From an uncultured Clostridia bacterium (lineage in GTDB: Bacteria; Bacillota; Clostridia; Christensenellales; Borkfalkiaceae): a DNA stretch of 26,434 bases. The position numbers and the translations under genes were made by a program. A model generated the notes under the pieces. That model was not told where the DNA came from, searched no databases, and saw only the letters and a list, made by a program, of their open reading frames with translations. The stretch is taken from assembly GCA_944369635.1 (NCBI GenBank), contig CALVXL010000043.1, positions 1-26,434 of the forward strand, in the 5' to 3' direction. Shown in pieces: positions 5,981-14,870 of the stretch (the stretch's first letter is position 1; each line of letters starts with the position of its first letter).

Positions 5981-8524
5981 CTATTCGGCAACATGTTCGA
6001 CAATGCCGTTGACGACGGTATAATACGACGCCCTGTTCAGCATTTCGGCGGTGGTGCCGTCCGCTAAATACGTCTCCACGTAATATTCTTGAGGCAGATT
6101 TTCGATCTGGGAAAGATCGATTTCCACGCTGACGAGCTGACCGTTGGAATATACTCCCTCGGGCAGGTGCGAAAAATGCTGCACCGTATAGGGAACGCTC
6201 ACGGTCTTGAGTAAATTTCCGTTTGTATCGTAAACTTTTGCGACCATATCGATATCCCACGCCGTCCTATCGTCGCCGTACTTCTTGTTGAGCGCGTAGG
6301 TCGAAGCGGTAAGTACCGTTCCGTCGAGGGAATATTCCGCCGCCCCCGCGCCGAAGTCCGCCCGCGCCGTCGCCAGCCCGACGTACATATCGCCCGAACC
6401 GTAGTAAAGATACCAGGTGTTGTCCACGCGCAGCATGGTATCGGCGAACATACATTTATTGAACAGACCGTAATCGTACTTGTTCGTATCCGTAGGATAG
6501 AGCGTGGGCTCGTCAAGATCGTCGGTGATGTTGGTGAGCTCAAACGGGTTAGATTTGGTGGTTTTAAGCACGCCCAGCGCATAGAACCAGCCGTTGACGT
6601 TGGGCTGCTGATATTGGATGTTTCCGTCGGAAAGAGTGCCGCCGCCGTACATGAGATAGATGTTTTCGTCGTCTTCCCCATACAGATTTGTCAGCGCCAT
6701 GCAGGACTCATTGCCTTTGGTGAGCGCTTCAATGCTGTTGGCCCCGAACCCGGAAGTATCGATGTCTACGATGTCCTCCGCCTCAATACGCGTGACGTCC
6801 GTCGTGAATCCGATGCGGGTATAGCCGCCGTCCTTCATATAGATGATGTAGACCTGACCCGTCTTTCCGGGACGCGGATCGTTGATTTTGACGGCGTTGC
6901 CTTCGGGATCGGTTACAAACGTGCCCGACTTATATGCTCCGCCGTAATCGGGCGCGAGCCTGCCCACCTTAGTAAACGTTTTGAAATCAAAGGTGTAAAT
7001 CATCCCCTCGCGCGTTACGGAGTTATCGTACATAGTGTAAGTAATATAATACGTCGTCCTTCCGCCGCGGTTGGGATCGTTTTCGATTTTGAAAATTCTC
7101 GGATCTTCCAGCCCGCCGCCCGCTTCGTCCGCCGAAGTCGGCCAGGCGATGGGGTTATTTTCTCCGCGGATATAATTGACTCCGTCGTAAGAATACGCAT
7201 ACGAAAGGGTTGACATGTGTCCGAGCTCATATTTGGGTCTGCCGTCTCCCATAAAATAATAGCGGAAGTTATCGGGAAGTTCCGTCCTGTAAATCATATG
7301 GAACATTCCGTTTTCCTCGTCGTAGATGACGGCGGGGTTATACGTTGCGTAGGATTCGAAACCGGGGATATCGCCGTCGGCGATGCTCGCCATGTCGGTA
7401 ACGACGCCGTCCGCCTCGATAGGATAGCCGATGGGCGCGAGGATCAGCCCCGTTTCGTTTGCCGTGATATTGCTCATCGCCGTCCAAGCGGGAGAATTTT
7501 TGGAAAATTCCATCACGCTTCCGAGCGGCACGCTTTCAATGCTTGCCCAATCGTAAAGTTCGAAGGAATAGAACGAGAACGTGGACTCCCACGGCAGTCT
7601 TCCGGTCTTTTTGATTTCCTCCATCGTTTCGCGCTGAATGAGCTCGATTTTGATGTAACGCGCGGTGGTCTTTTCGGAAAGCGTCCAGCTTTCCACTTCG
7701 CCGAGCCCCGCGTCGGTGGAGAAAATTTCCTTCCAGCTCGCGTCATCCCGGGACGGAGCGCTCGAGCCGCTCGCCGCGTAAATCGCATAGCGGCGGGCAA
7801 AGGAAACTTCCCAGCGGATTTTCACGGTATCGAAAGTCTTATCCTCGCCCAGATCGATGATAACGTACTGATTGTCTTCCTGCGCGGACGCCCAACGGGT
7901 GTTCGCGACGTTATCGACGATATTTTCCTTCTTATGCACGTCAGCCGCTTCGTAGCTGGAAACTTCCAGCACTTCCACGCCCTCGCCCGTGGCGAGGTTT
8001 TTCGGCCCGTACACTTCAAAACTGTAGAAGGAATAACCGTAATCGGTAGCGCGGCTCACGCCCTGAAACCTGACGAATCGGGTAGTGAGGTAATACGGAA
8101 AGGTGATGACGTCCTTCGACTGTGCGTCCTTTTGAACCACCGCGACGTCCGTCCAGGTGATCGCGTCCATGGAAAGCTGCAATTTATATTCCGAAGCGTA
8201 AGCGGCTTCCCAGTCGATGACGATCTTATTGATCTTTTCGGTATTGCCGAGATCCACGTAAAAATACGCGTCGTCTTCCCCTCTGGAAGCATAACGGGTA
8301 TCGGGATTTGCGTCCACGGCATAAGTATTGAGAACATCCCCGCTTTCGGCTTCCGTGGAAGATACCCGCCTTCCGTAAGCCAGATCTACGCCGTATTCCG
8401 TTTCCGCGCCCCGTGCCGTTTCCGTTTTCAGCCCGCCCGCCGAAAGGGCGAACGTCATGCCGAGCGCTAAAAACAGCAGAGCGCAAAGAATTCTGATCGT
8501 TTTGCTTTTGGTTTTCGATAACAT
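5981..8524 (-). CDS. Secreted GH130-family mannoside-active enzyme with two F5/8-type C domains
   Basis: The 847-aa protein has a signal peptide (about 1-40, cleavage likely after ARGA). Two F5/8-type C (CBM32-like) jelly rolls follow at about 45-173 and 180-325; both have the DNVANTRWAS or DANPDTRYAS type motif and a FYSFEVYG or FYSFELYD end. Residues about 350-722 form a GH130-like five-bladed propeller: YNPAVIYDEENGMFHMIYR, the hallmark GLEDPRI (Asp474) with ITYTMYD, and a YYGSGDMYVGLATA end. An Ig-like tail fills 725-847. GH130 enzymes phosphorolyse or hydrolyse beta-mannosides. Export argues for a hydrolase such as a beta-1,2-mannosidase, because phosphate is scarce outside the cell; subfamily is not proven. 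The start has TAGGAG overlapping the GH125 stop, 9 bp away. The partner GH125 suggests mannose-rich substrate. Confidence 0.8.
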   Translation of the reverse strand: MLSKTKSKTIRILCALLFLALGMTFALSAGGLKTETARGAETEYGVDLAYGRRVSSTEAESGDVLNTYAVDANPDTRYASRGEDDAYFYVDLGNTEKINKIVIDWEAAYASEYKLQLSMDAITWTDVAVVQKDAQSKDVITFPYYLTTRFVRFQGVSRATDYGYSFYSFEVYGPKNLATGEGVEVLEVSSYEAADVHKKENIVDNVANTRWASAQEDNQYVIIDLGEDKTFDTVKIRWEVSFARRYAIYAASGSSAPSRDDASWKEIFSTDAGLGEVESWTLSEKTTARYIKIELIQRETMEEIKKTGRLPWESTFSFYSFELYDWASIESVPLGSVMEFSKNSPAWTAMSNITANETGLILAPIGYPIEADGVVTDMASIADGDIPGFESYATYNPAVIYDEENGMFHMIYRTELPDNFRYYFMGDGRPKYELGHMSTLSYAYSYDGVNYIRGENNPIAWPTSADEAGGGLEDPRIFKIENDPNRGGRTTYYITYTMYDNSVTREGMIYTFDFKTFTKVGRLAPDYGGAYKSGTFVTDPEGNAVKINDPRPGKTGQVYIIYMKDGGYTRIGFTTDVTRIEAEDIVDIDTSGFGANSIEALTKGNESCMALTNLYGEDDENIYLMYGGGTLSDGNIQYQQPNVNGWFYALGVLKTTKSNPFELTNITDDLDEPTLYPTDTNKYDYGLFNKCMFADTMLRVDNTWYLYYGSGDMYVGLATARADFGAGAAEYSLDGTVLTASTYALNKKYGDDRTAWDIDMVAKVYDTNGNLLKTVSVPYTVQHFSHLPEGVYSNGQLVSVEIDLSQIENLPQEYYVETYLADGTTAEMLNRASYYTVVNGIVEHVAE

Positions 8525-8533
8525 TGTAAACTC

Positions 8534-10951
8534 CTATTCGCTTAATAAATTAAAACCGAGAATATCCACAAGCACGAGCTGCGCATAGAGCGAACACGGC
8601 CAGGTAAAATAATCTCTGCTGTATTCCGACGGATTGTTCGCATTGAAAGCTTCGTGCATGACGAACATACCGCCCGTCGTATCCGTCATATATTTCACGC
8701 AAAGTTCCTTTTCCGCTTGATTGGTGCTTGTCAGCCCCTGCATCGCGATTGCCATATGCCAGGGAACGGGCACGTTTTTATGCGGATTTTCGGAAGAGCC
8801 AACCATATCGTGCGGATCGCCGATGCCGCTGGCATATTCGCCCTCATAATAATAGGGATTGTCGTCGCTCAGCGCAAAAGCGCGGGTGTTGAGGTAGGTT
8901 TCATCTTCGGCATCGCAATACCCCAGCCACGGCGCGGAGATAAGGCTTGGAATATTCGCCGCGTCCATCAGCAGTTTTCCCTCCGCAGAATTCGGATCGG
9001 CGTTGGTACCGTCCACTTCAAACGCGTAAATCCTGCCGTACGTCGGGTGATTATAAACGCCGTATGTTTCTATCGCCTGCCTGATTGACGAAGCAAAGGC
9101 CGCCATTTTATCGCGCAAATCGGCATTTAGCCCGATTTCGTCGAACATTTCGACCATATCTTCCAAAGCGGCAACGACGAACATATTGCCGGGAATATAA
9201 AACTTATAATAGCACACGTCGTCGCTCGGACGGTAGCCGCTCCAGATCAGCCCGCAGTTTTCAAAATCGTTCACGCCTTTTTCCTTATCCACATCGATGA
9301 CGGAGTAATTCGCGTCGCTGTGCGCGGTTTCGCTCTGCAAAACGGCGAGCAGTCTTTCCAGCGTTATTTCGAAAAAGCGGTTGAAAATTTCCGTATCGCC
9401 CGTGATGTCGTAATACTGTTTCGATAGCCATAACGGATAGCAGAGGGAATCGAGTTCGAATTTTCTTTCAAACACCGAGCCGTCTTCGTTAAACGCGTTG
9501 GCATACGGATCGCGGCGGATCAGCTCGAACTGTTTGAGCAAAAGCCCGCGCACGGTGTTCCGAACGTCTTCGTCAATCTTCATGAATTGCAGATATTGCA
9601 ACACCTGTGCGGAAGAATCGCGCAGCCACATGGCGTGAATGTCGCCGGTATAGCAAAATACGGTGCCGTTTGCATTATAGCGCAGCACGCCGTTATACGT
9701 ACCCTTGTCGTTGGTAAAACCGTCCAACGTAGCGTAAAACGTATTCGCAAAGGTCTTTTTCATGTCCGGATCCTCGATGGTTTCCGTCAGATTATCCACC
9801 GTTTCCCGCATGACGGAATAGGTCGGGTTGGTATTGACGTCCCTCCTGCAGTCAAACGCCGTTTCGTCCGTCAGCGTCATCGGCAGTTCCGTATACAGCG
9901 TGTTCAGCGCTTCAAAGGATACGGCGCCCCATTCTTCGCGGGAATTATCCACGATTTCGAGATACACCGCTTTGCCCAGATACTTCGACAAATCGAGATA
10001 ATAAAGGTGCGTGCTCTCTCCGTGCTCCGTCTTCCAGCGGTCGGAATACGTTCTGAACAGTTCTTCGTTTGTGCCGCATTCCATGACGGAAAGATACGTA
10101 AGGTCCGGATTTTGCGTCATGCCCAGCCGATAGGAGATGATCCCCGTACCCGAAACGGTAAACGCGGGCGAACGCAGCACGCCGACCGAGCCCGACGCGC
10201 TTTTGTTCGACAAGCGCTTTTGCGAATCGATCTGCGAAGCGGTGAAACAATCCGCTTCCCCCGCAGTCTGCCAACCCGTTAATCCGAGGGAGAAATCGGC
10301 GTTTTCGGGCACGCTGGGCGTGGACTCCGCACCCGCGTATAGCGGTTTGACGTCCTCTGCCGTCATATACGTTTCATCGGGCTCGCTTTCGTAATAAGTT
10401 ACAAAATCGTCAAAGCAGATATATCCGTAATTCGCCGTGGAACGGTCCACGATTTTAATGCGCGCCGTCTTGCCCAGCGCGACGGAAAGATCCGCTTTAT
10501 AGGCTTTCAGAACGTCGCTTGAAGAAGTTTCGAACGCCGTATTCCCGAAACGGAACAGTTCTTCGCCCGTTTCGCTTTCCACTACGGAAACGTAAGTCAG
10601 TCCCGCATTCATCGCGCCGCCGAGGCGAAATGTGATAAATCCGCTTCCGCCGATTTCAAACTCGCCGGAAAGAAGCGTGCCTTCCGCGCTTTCGTTGTAT
10701 TTCGTAAAATAGTAAGTTCCTTCTTTATTGTTGCCCTTTCCGTCGGCGGTTAAGAGGGAATCGGAAATTCCGAGGACGGAAAACGCATTTCCTTCCGCGC
10801 TCCATCCCGTAAGATCGCCGCTTTCGAAACCGCCGTTTTCAACGCGGTATTTCGCCGTGTCTCCCGTAGGCGCAATTCTTCTCGAAGAACAAGCCGCGCC
10901 GACGGCGGAAAACAACAATGCGCTGACGCACAGACAAATCAGTTTTTTCAT
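8534..10951 (-). CDS. GH125 exo-alpha-1,6-mannosidase with two N-terminal jelly-roll modules
   Basis: The 805-aa protein would remove alpha-1,6-linked mannose from N-glycans or mannan outside the cell. A lipoprotein-like signal ends at Cys21 (VGAAC), though Gly at -3 is not typical. Two related jelly-roll modules lie at about 34-188 (ENGGFESGDLTGW) and 213-354 (ENADFSLGLTGW). The GH125 domain (about 365-805) has the family blocks TGDIHAMWLRDSSAQ (435-449), GYRPSDDVC (572-580) with IPGNMF, DAANIPSLISAPWLGY, and MHEAFN (765-770) followed by a WPCSLYAQL end. Acidic residues in RPSDD and HEAF fit the family's acid/base pair. The length matches GH125 (about 430 aa) plus modules. It sits 21 bp after the gene upstream with a weak AGAGAG site and 9 bp before the GH130 gene. 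Confidence 0.9.
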   Translation of the reverse strand: MKKLICLCVSALLFSAVGAACSSRRIAPTGDTAKYRVENGGFESGDLTGWSAEGNAFSVLGISDSLLTADGKGNNKEGTYYFTKYNESAEGTLLSGEFEIGGSGFITFRLGGAMNAGLTYVSVVESETGEELFRFGNTAFETSSSDVLKAYKADLSVALGKTARIKIVDRSTANYGYICFDDFVTYYESEPDETYMTAEDVKPLYAGAESTPSVPENADFSLGLTGWQTAGEADCFTASQIDSQKRLSNKSASGSVGVLRSPAFTVSGTGIISYRLGMTQNPDLTYLSVMECGTNEELFRTYSDRWKTEHGESTHLYYLDLSKYLGKAVYLEIVDNSREEWGAVSFEALNTLYTELPMTLTDETAFDCRRDVNTNPTYSVMRETVDNLTETIEDPDMKKTFANTFYATLDGFTNDKGTYNGVLRYNANGTVFCYTGDIHAMWLRDSSAQVLQYLQFMKIDEDVRNTVRGLLLKQFELIRRDPYANAFNEDGSVFERKFELDSLCYPLWLSKQYYDITGDTEIFNRFFEITLERLLAVLQSETAHSDANYSVIDVDKEKGVNDFENCGLIWSGYRPSDDVCYYKFYIPGNMFVVAALEDMVEMFDEIGLNADLRDKMAAFASSIRQAIETYGVYNHPTYGRIYAFEVDGTNADPNSAEGKLLMDAANIPSLISAPWLGYCDAEDETYLNTRAFALSDDNPYYYEGEYASGIGDPHDMVGSSENPHKNVPVPWHMAIAMQGLTSTNQAEKELCVKYMTDTTGGMFVMHEAFNANNPSEYSRDYFTWPCSLYAQLVLVDILGFNLLSE

Positions 10952-10972
10952 TGCACACTCTCTAACTTAAAA

Positions 10973-13900
10973 TCAAACGGTATACGGCAACTTGTAACCG
11001 AAATCGGTATTGATCCCGCTTACCGAAACGGCGCGGTCGCCTGCGGTAATGCCGTTATATTCCGCCGCGTCGATCAGACGGAAACTATCCGCCTTGAACA
11101 CGCCCCAGCTTGCGTCGGTGTTGTCCGCAAGTTCGATATAATATTCTTTATCGACGGACAACGAAGACAGATCGAGCAGGTGATTGTCGAAGTCGCCGTT
11201 CTGCTTTTCGCTGAGGTTATCCCTTCTCACGAAGCGGAGCACCTCGATGTTGGTGCCGACTTCCTTCACCGAAACGAACATCTGCTTATCGTATCTGAGC
11301 GCACCCGCCCAATCGAAACGGATATACATCTTATCGGAAGTAATGCGGAACGCGGAACTGCGCAAAACGCCCGTCGCCCCGTCGCCGCCGACGTTATTGC
11401 TGATGATATAGCCGCTTTCCGTCTTGTAAATTCCCGACGGATCGCTCCACCCCGTAAGGTCGGTATCGAAATTGCCGTTGACGATCGTATCGCCGCCCGC
11501 GCCGACACCCTGAATTTCGGGGAGAATGTTTTCGGCAAGATATCCTCCGTCAATATTCGGCGCGGTTTCGTGATAGGTAAAGAAGCTGTCCGCAGAAAGC
11601 ACGCACCACATATTGGACGCGGTGTCGTTCAGCGTGATGTAATAGCTCGTTCCCAAAGCGCCGACCGAGGTCAGATCGAAATAATATTGGAACATATACG
11701 CTTCCGCATTTTCCGTACCGCTCTTGCCCGTGTCGCCGAAATTCTGATTGCCGAAGCGCGCGACTTCCTTATCGGTTGCCGTCTCTTTTACGGAAACGTA
11801 CGCGAAGTCGGAATTTTTACCGCCGCCAAGCTTGAAGCTGATCCAGCCGCTGCCGCCCAGCACGAAATCGGAAGAGCGCAGAATGCCCATGCGTTCCTGT
11901 CCGCTGTCCTTGCTGATGTTGCCGCCGTAAATGCCGAGGTTGTAATTTCCGTCCCTGTTGTAATCGAAATTCTGGTCAAAATAGCCGCCGTTCACCACGC
12001 GATCGTCCGTCCATGCCATCATTCCCTCTTCGTTCTTCCAGATAGAGTACGCGTTCCACCCGTAAAGGTTACCAGTTTCAAAACCGCCGTTTAAGATTTC
12101 CGACGCGGCGTTCGCATACGTAACGGTAAAGGAAACGCTGCCATCCTCCGTCGAAAGAATAAAGGTATACTCAGTTTGCCCGAAACGGTAAATTTCATTC
12201 AGATAGCTGCCCGAAATGACGAGTTTGTCGCCGTCCGCGCCGTTTTCTATTTTCCATTTGTCCGCGCTCACTTCCTCCATTCCGTAAGACAACTTTGCCT
12301 GCGTTGCTCCGGCGAGGTCTAAATCGCTGATAATGTCATTTACACGGGCGATGTCATAATCGCCCGTGTTCGCTACCGTAGGTTGCGAACCGCTTTCCTC
12401 GATTTGAACGGTGAACGGAATTTCCGTTCCGTCGGACATTTTTGCGACGAACCCCAGCGAAGTTTGTTCTCCTGCCGCTTCGTCGACGTATTCACCGCTG
12501 ACGGTGAGTATGTTTTGTTCGAAATTCCAGTCGGCTGCATCGACTTCGTTGCCGCCCTGATACAGGGAAACAAACGATTTATCGTACATGAAAAACTCCA
12601 CTTTCACGCCGACGGAAGAATTGCGGAGATATGTTATTTCTTCGCTCTTCAGTTCGGGCGCGCGGCTGTCGGTCACGACGATTTTCAGCTCCAGCGCTCC
12701 GTAGCCGTTATCTACGGTAACGACGTTTTCCCCGTAAGAAAAACTTTCCGCAGCCGCCGCTTTAACGGTGAATACGCCCGTTTCGCCGTCGAAAGTATAA
12801 AGCGCGCTATCGAGCGAACAATTTACGACTTCCAGCGGATATCCGCTTAAATTAAACGTTACGTCCTGCGGCGCGTTTTTGTCAATTGCCGCCGCGTTTT
12901 CGGCGACAAGTTTGTCCACGACGCTGATCGTCACGGTGTTCCTGCCCCGCGCGGTATAAACAGTCAGTACGGTTTTTCCGTATCCGAGAGTGGAAAGATA
13001 ACTTGCTTTAACGGTAAAATATCTGTAATTGCCGCTCTTTTCGCCGAGGGTGTAGTCTTTGCCCGCTTCCAGCGCCGCGCCGCCGTTTTCGACGGCGACG
13101 ATCTCCGCGTCGCTTACGCCCTCCGCATTGGTGATCGTATAGACGATGTCTGCGGTTTCCCCGCTTCCGCTTGCTTTATAATATACTTTGTCGTCCTTTT
13201 CCCCGATTTCGGGCATACGCTGTTTGTATACGACGTCCATCGTGACGGCGTCGCTCGTAAATCCGTTGTTATCCGTCGCGGTATAAGTAAAGTAAACCGT
13301 ACCGAACCAGCCCGCCGCTCTGTCGAAATCAAAAGACTTATTCCCGTCGTTCAGCGTGATAACGCCGAAATTCCCACTCACGCTCTTTCCGTCTTCGGAA
13401 ACGACGGGTTCCGTATAGGAAGTTTCGGCATCCTGCACCTCTTCGATGTAGTCATAACTCTTCGCCCCGACGAAACGGAAAGACGTCAAAACGCATCCTT
13501 CGTCCGCGGAAACGCGCAGCAGTTCGTTGGAAATGACCTCTTCGGTAAACTTGGTGACGTTCTGACTGCCCTCGTTCGCCGTCGGGCGGTTCGCGCCGTA
13601 AACTTCAAAGTCGGCCGAACCGTTCGCGGTCACGACGGTAAGCGTCGCTTTTCCCGCGCTTAGCGTCGCCAGGTATTCTTTCGCTATCGTCAGTCTTTCG
13701 CCGCTTACACGGTAATTTTCAGAAGCGATCTCGTTCTCGCCGTTTTTCAGCGTGAAACTTTCCCCGAAGGCTTTCACGGTGTAATACAAATCGGCGCCCG
13801 TCCCCGCGAGATATACGTTCGTTTCCCCCGCGAGATATATTAACGGCGCATTTTTGTGCTCCGCATAGCTCTTCACCGATAGCGTTTTCGTCGATGCATC

Positions 13901-14683
13901 GTAGGCAAAGGAATACATGCCCTCCGCCGTCGCCGCTATTCCGTTTTCCGTAACCGTTGCGCTGTCAACCGCCGCCGCGTCGTATACTGCAGCCTTTTCT
14001 CCCGTCGTCGGGTTACACACGGTCACTTCGTCCCCTGCCGAAAGGTAAATCCCGTTCGCTTCATATATCCCGTTTGCTTCCGTCAGGCGATACGTCTGAT
14101 CGGCAGGATTGCTCAGATCCTTCCCTCCGATCGTTCCCGCAAGATAGTAATTATCGTAATCGAACGTATACTTTACCACAAAGTCCTTGTTTTCCGTCAA
14201 CTCCGAAGGATTTTGCAACGCCGCTTCCGCAACCTGTTTCACCGAGCGCGTCTGCGCGGGCGTATACGTCGTCACGCCGTCCTTTTCCATATAGAATACG
14301 GCGGTCAGAGCGGTGGAATACTGCGATACCGGTATACCCGCGATGACGACGTTGAACTCGTATTCCCCGTTCTTCAGCACGCCGTCAAGCCCTTCGAAAT
14401 GCACCGCTTCGGGATAGTTCCCCTTTTCCAGCGGCGTGTCTTCTGAAAGCATCTTTTCGGGGATGACCAGCGCCCCGATATTAACTCCCTCCGCCTTTTC
14501 TTCTTCCGCTATCGTCGCGGTAAAGCGTATGCCGTCGGGAGATTTCGTGCGAACGGACGCCCCGTTTTTCATCGCAAAGGAACTTTCTTCCGCCGCAAAT
14601 GCCGCGCTCATGCCGAACGCCGCCATCGCAAAACAAAATACCGTCGCCAAAACGATTACGATTCGTCTCTTCATCGCTTTCAT
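10973..14683 (-). CDS. Large secreted modular protein with X2-like and jelly-roll domains, no known catalytic domain
   Basis: The 1236-aa protein starts with a signal peptide (AAFGMSAAFAA region). An N-terminal domain (about 35-180, GASVRTKSPDGIRFTATI) resembles a domain I recall from large clostridial secreted proteins. About five X2-like Ig modules follow (roughly 294-364, 504-590, 599-672, 684-762, 780-856), recognisable by strand patterns such as LTIAKEYLATLSAGKATLTV. Two jelly-roll modules end it (about 861-1044 NGGFETGNLYGW, and 1064-1206 NGNFDTDLTGW); these match the two modules of the GH125 protein. There is no LPXTG, SLH or dockerin end. The best guess is a glycan-binding or scaffold protein. 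The ATG at 14683 overlaps the stop of the 40-codon gene upstream as ATGA; GGGAGG lies 10 bp before it. ATG 14689 is a possible alternative. Confidence 0.7.
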   Translation of the reverse strand: MKAMKRRIVIVLATVFCFAMAAFGMSAAFAAEESSFAMKNGASVRTKSPDGIRFTATIAEEEKAEGVNIGALVIPEKMLSEDTPLEKGNYPEAVHFEGLDGVLKNGEYEFNVVIAGIPVSQYSTALTAVFYMEKDGVTTYTPAQTRSVKQVAEAALQNPSELTENKDFVVKYTFDYDNYYLAGTIGGKDLSNPADQTYRLTEANGIYEANGIYLSAGDEVTVCNPTTGEKAAVYDAAAVDSATVTENGIAATAEGMYSFAYDASTKTLSVKSYAEHKNAPLIYLAGETNVYLAGTGADLYYTVKAFGESFTLKNGENEIASENYRVSGERLTIAKEYLATLSAGKATLTVVTANGSADFEVYGANRPTANEGSQNVTKFTEEVISNELLRVSADEGCVLTSFRFVGAKSYDYIEEVQDAETSYTEPVVSEDGKSVSGNFGVITLNDGNKSFDFDRAAGWFGTVYFTYTATDNNGFTSDAVTMDVVYKQRMPEIGEKDDKVYYKASGSGETADIVYTITNAEGVSDAEIVAVENGGAALEAGKDYTLGEKSGNYRYFTVKASYLSTLGYGKTVLTVYTARGRNTVTISVVDKLVAENAAAIDKNAPQDVTFNLSGYPLEVVNCSLDSALYTFDGETGVFTVKAAAAESFSYGENVVTVDNGYGALELKIVVTDSRAPELKSEEITYLRNSSVGVKVEFFMYDKSFVSLYQGGNEVDAADWNFEQNILTVSGEYVDEAAGEQTSLGFVAKMSDGTEIPFTVQIEESGSQPTVANTGDYDIARVNDIISDLDLAGATQAKLSYGMEEVSADKWKIENGADGDKLVISGSYLNEIYRFGQTEYTFILSTEDGSVSFTVTYANAASEILNGGFETGNLYGWNAYSIWKNEEGMMAWTDDRVVNGGYFDQNFDYNRDGNYNLGIYGGNISKDSGQERMGILRSSDFVLGGSGWISFKLGGGKNSDFAYVSVKETATDKEVARFGNQNFGDTGKSGTENAEAYMFQYYFDLTSVGALGTSYYITLNDTASNMWCVLSADSFFTYHETAPNIDGGYLAENILPEIQGVGAGGDTIVNGNFDTDLTGWSDPSGIYKTESGYIISNNVGGDGATGVLRSSAFRITSDKMYIRFDWAGALRYDKQMFVSVKEVGTNIEVLRFVRRDNLSEKQNGDFDNHLLDLSSLSVDKEYYIELADNTDASWGVFKADSFRLIDAAEYNGITAGDRAVSVSGINTDFGYKLPYTV

Positions 14684-14802
14684 TTCCATGCTCCCTCCCA
14701 CGGCCAGTTTTCCACGTAATCGTCGTCGACCAGACTCGACAAAATCACGTCGCTTTCCACCGAAACCTTTTTAAGTTCGGGAGATTCATACTTCCTTCTC
14801 AT
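14680..14802 (-). CDS. Forty-residue peptide gene coupled to the secreted modular protein
   Basis: A complete 40-codon frame begins with ATG at 14802 after a strong AAAGGAGGG site and ends with TGA at 14680-14682. Its stop overlaps the next gene's ATG in ATGA, a typical mark of translational coupling. The peptide begins MRRKYESPELKKVSVESDVI and ends acidic and tryptophan-rich (DDDY, then WPWEGAW and a final Lys). There is no signal peptide, cysteine or membrane segment. Short proteins with a basic start and an xYxxPEL motif occur widely in gut Clostridia as I recall, with no known role. It may be a true peptide, a peptide precursor or a leader that tunes translation of the 3.7-kb gene. Confidence 0.6.
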   Translation of the reverse strand: MRRKYESPELKKVSVESDVILSSLVDDDYVENWPWEGAWK

Positions 14803-14870
14803 CTTTTTCCCTCCTTTATCAATATAATTTTATAGCAATACCTCCGAAAAAACTTTTGGTCTTTTTCCTT

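Noticed and set aside
7217..8470. A 417-codon plus-strand frame opposite the GH130 gene
   Set aside because: It is antisense to a clear GH130 coding sequence and shows Arg/Val-rich composition typical of a shadow frame; no ribosome site.
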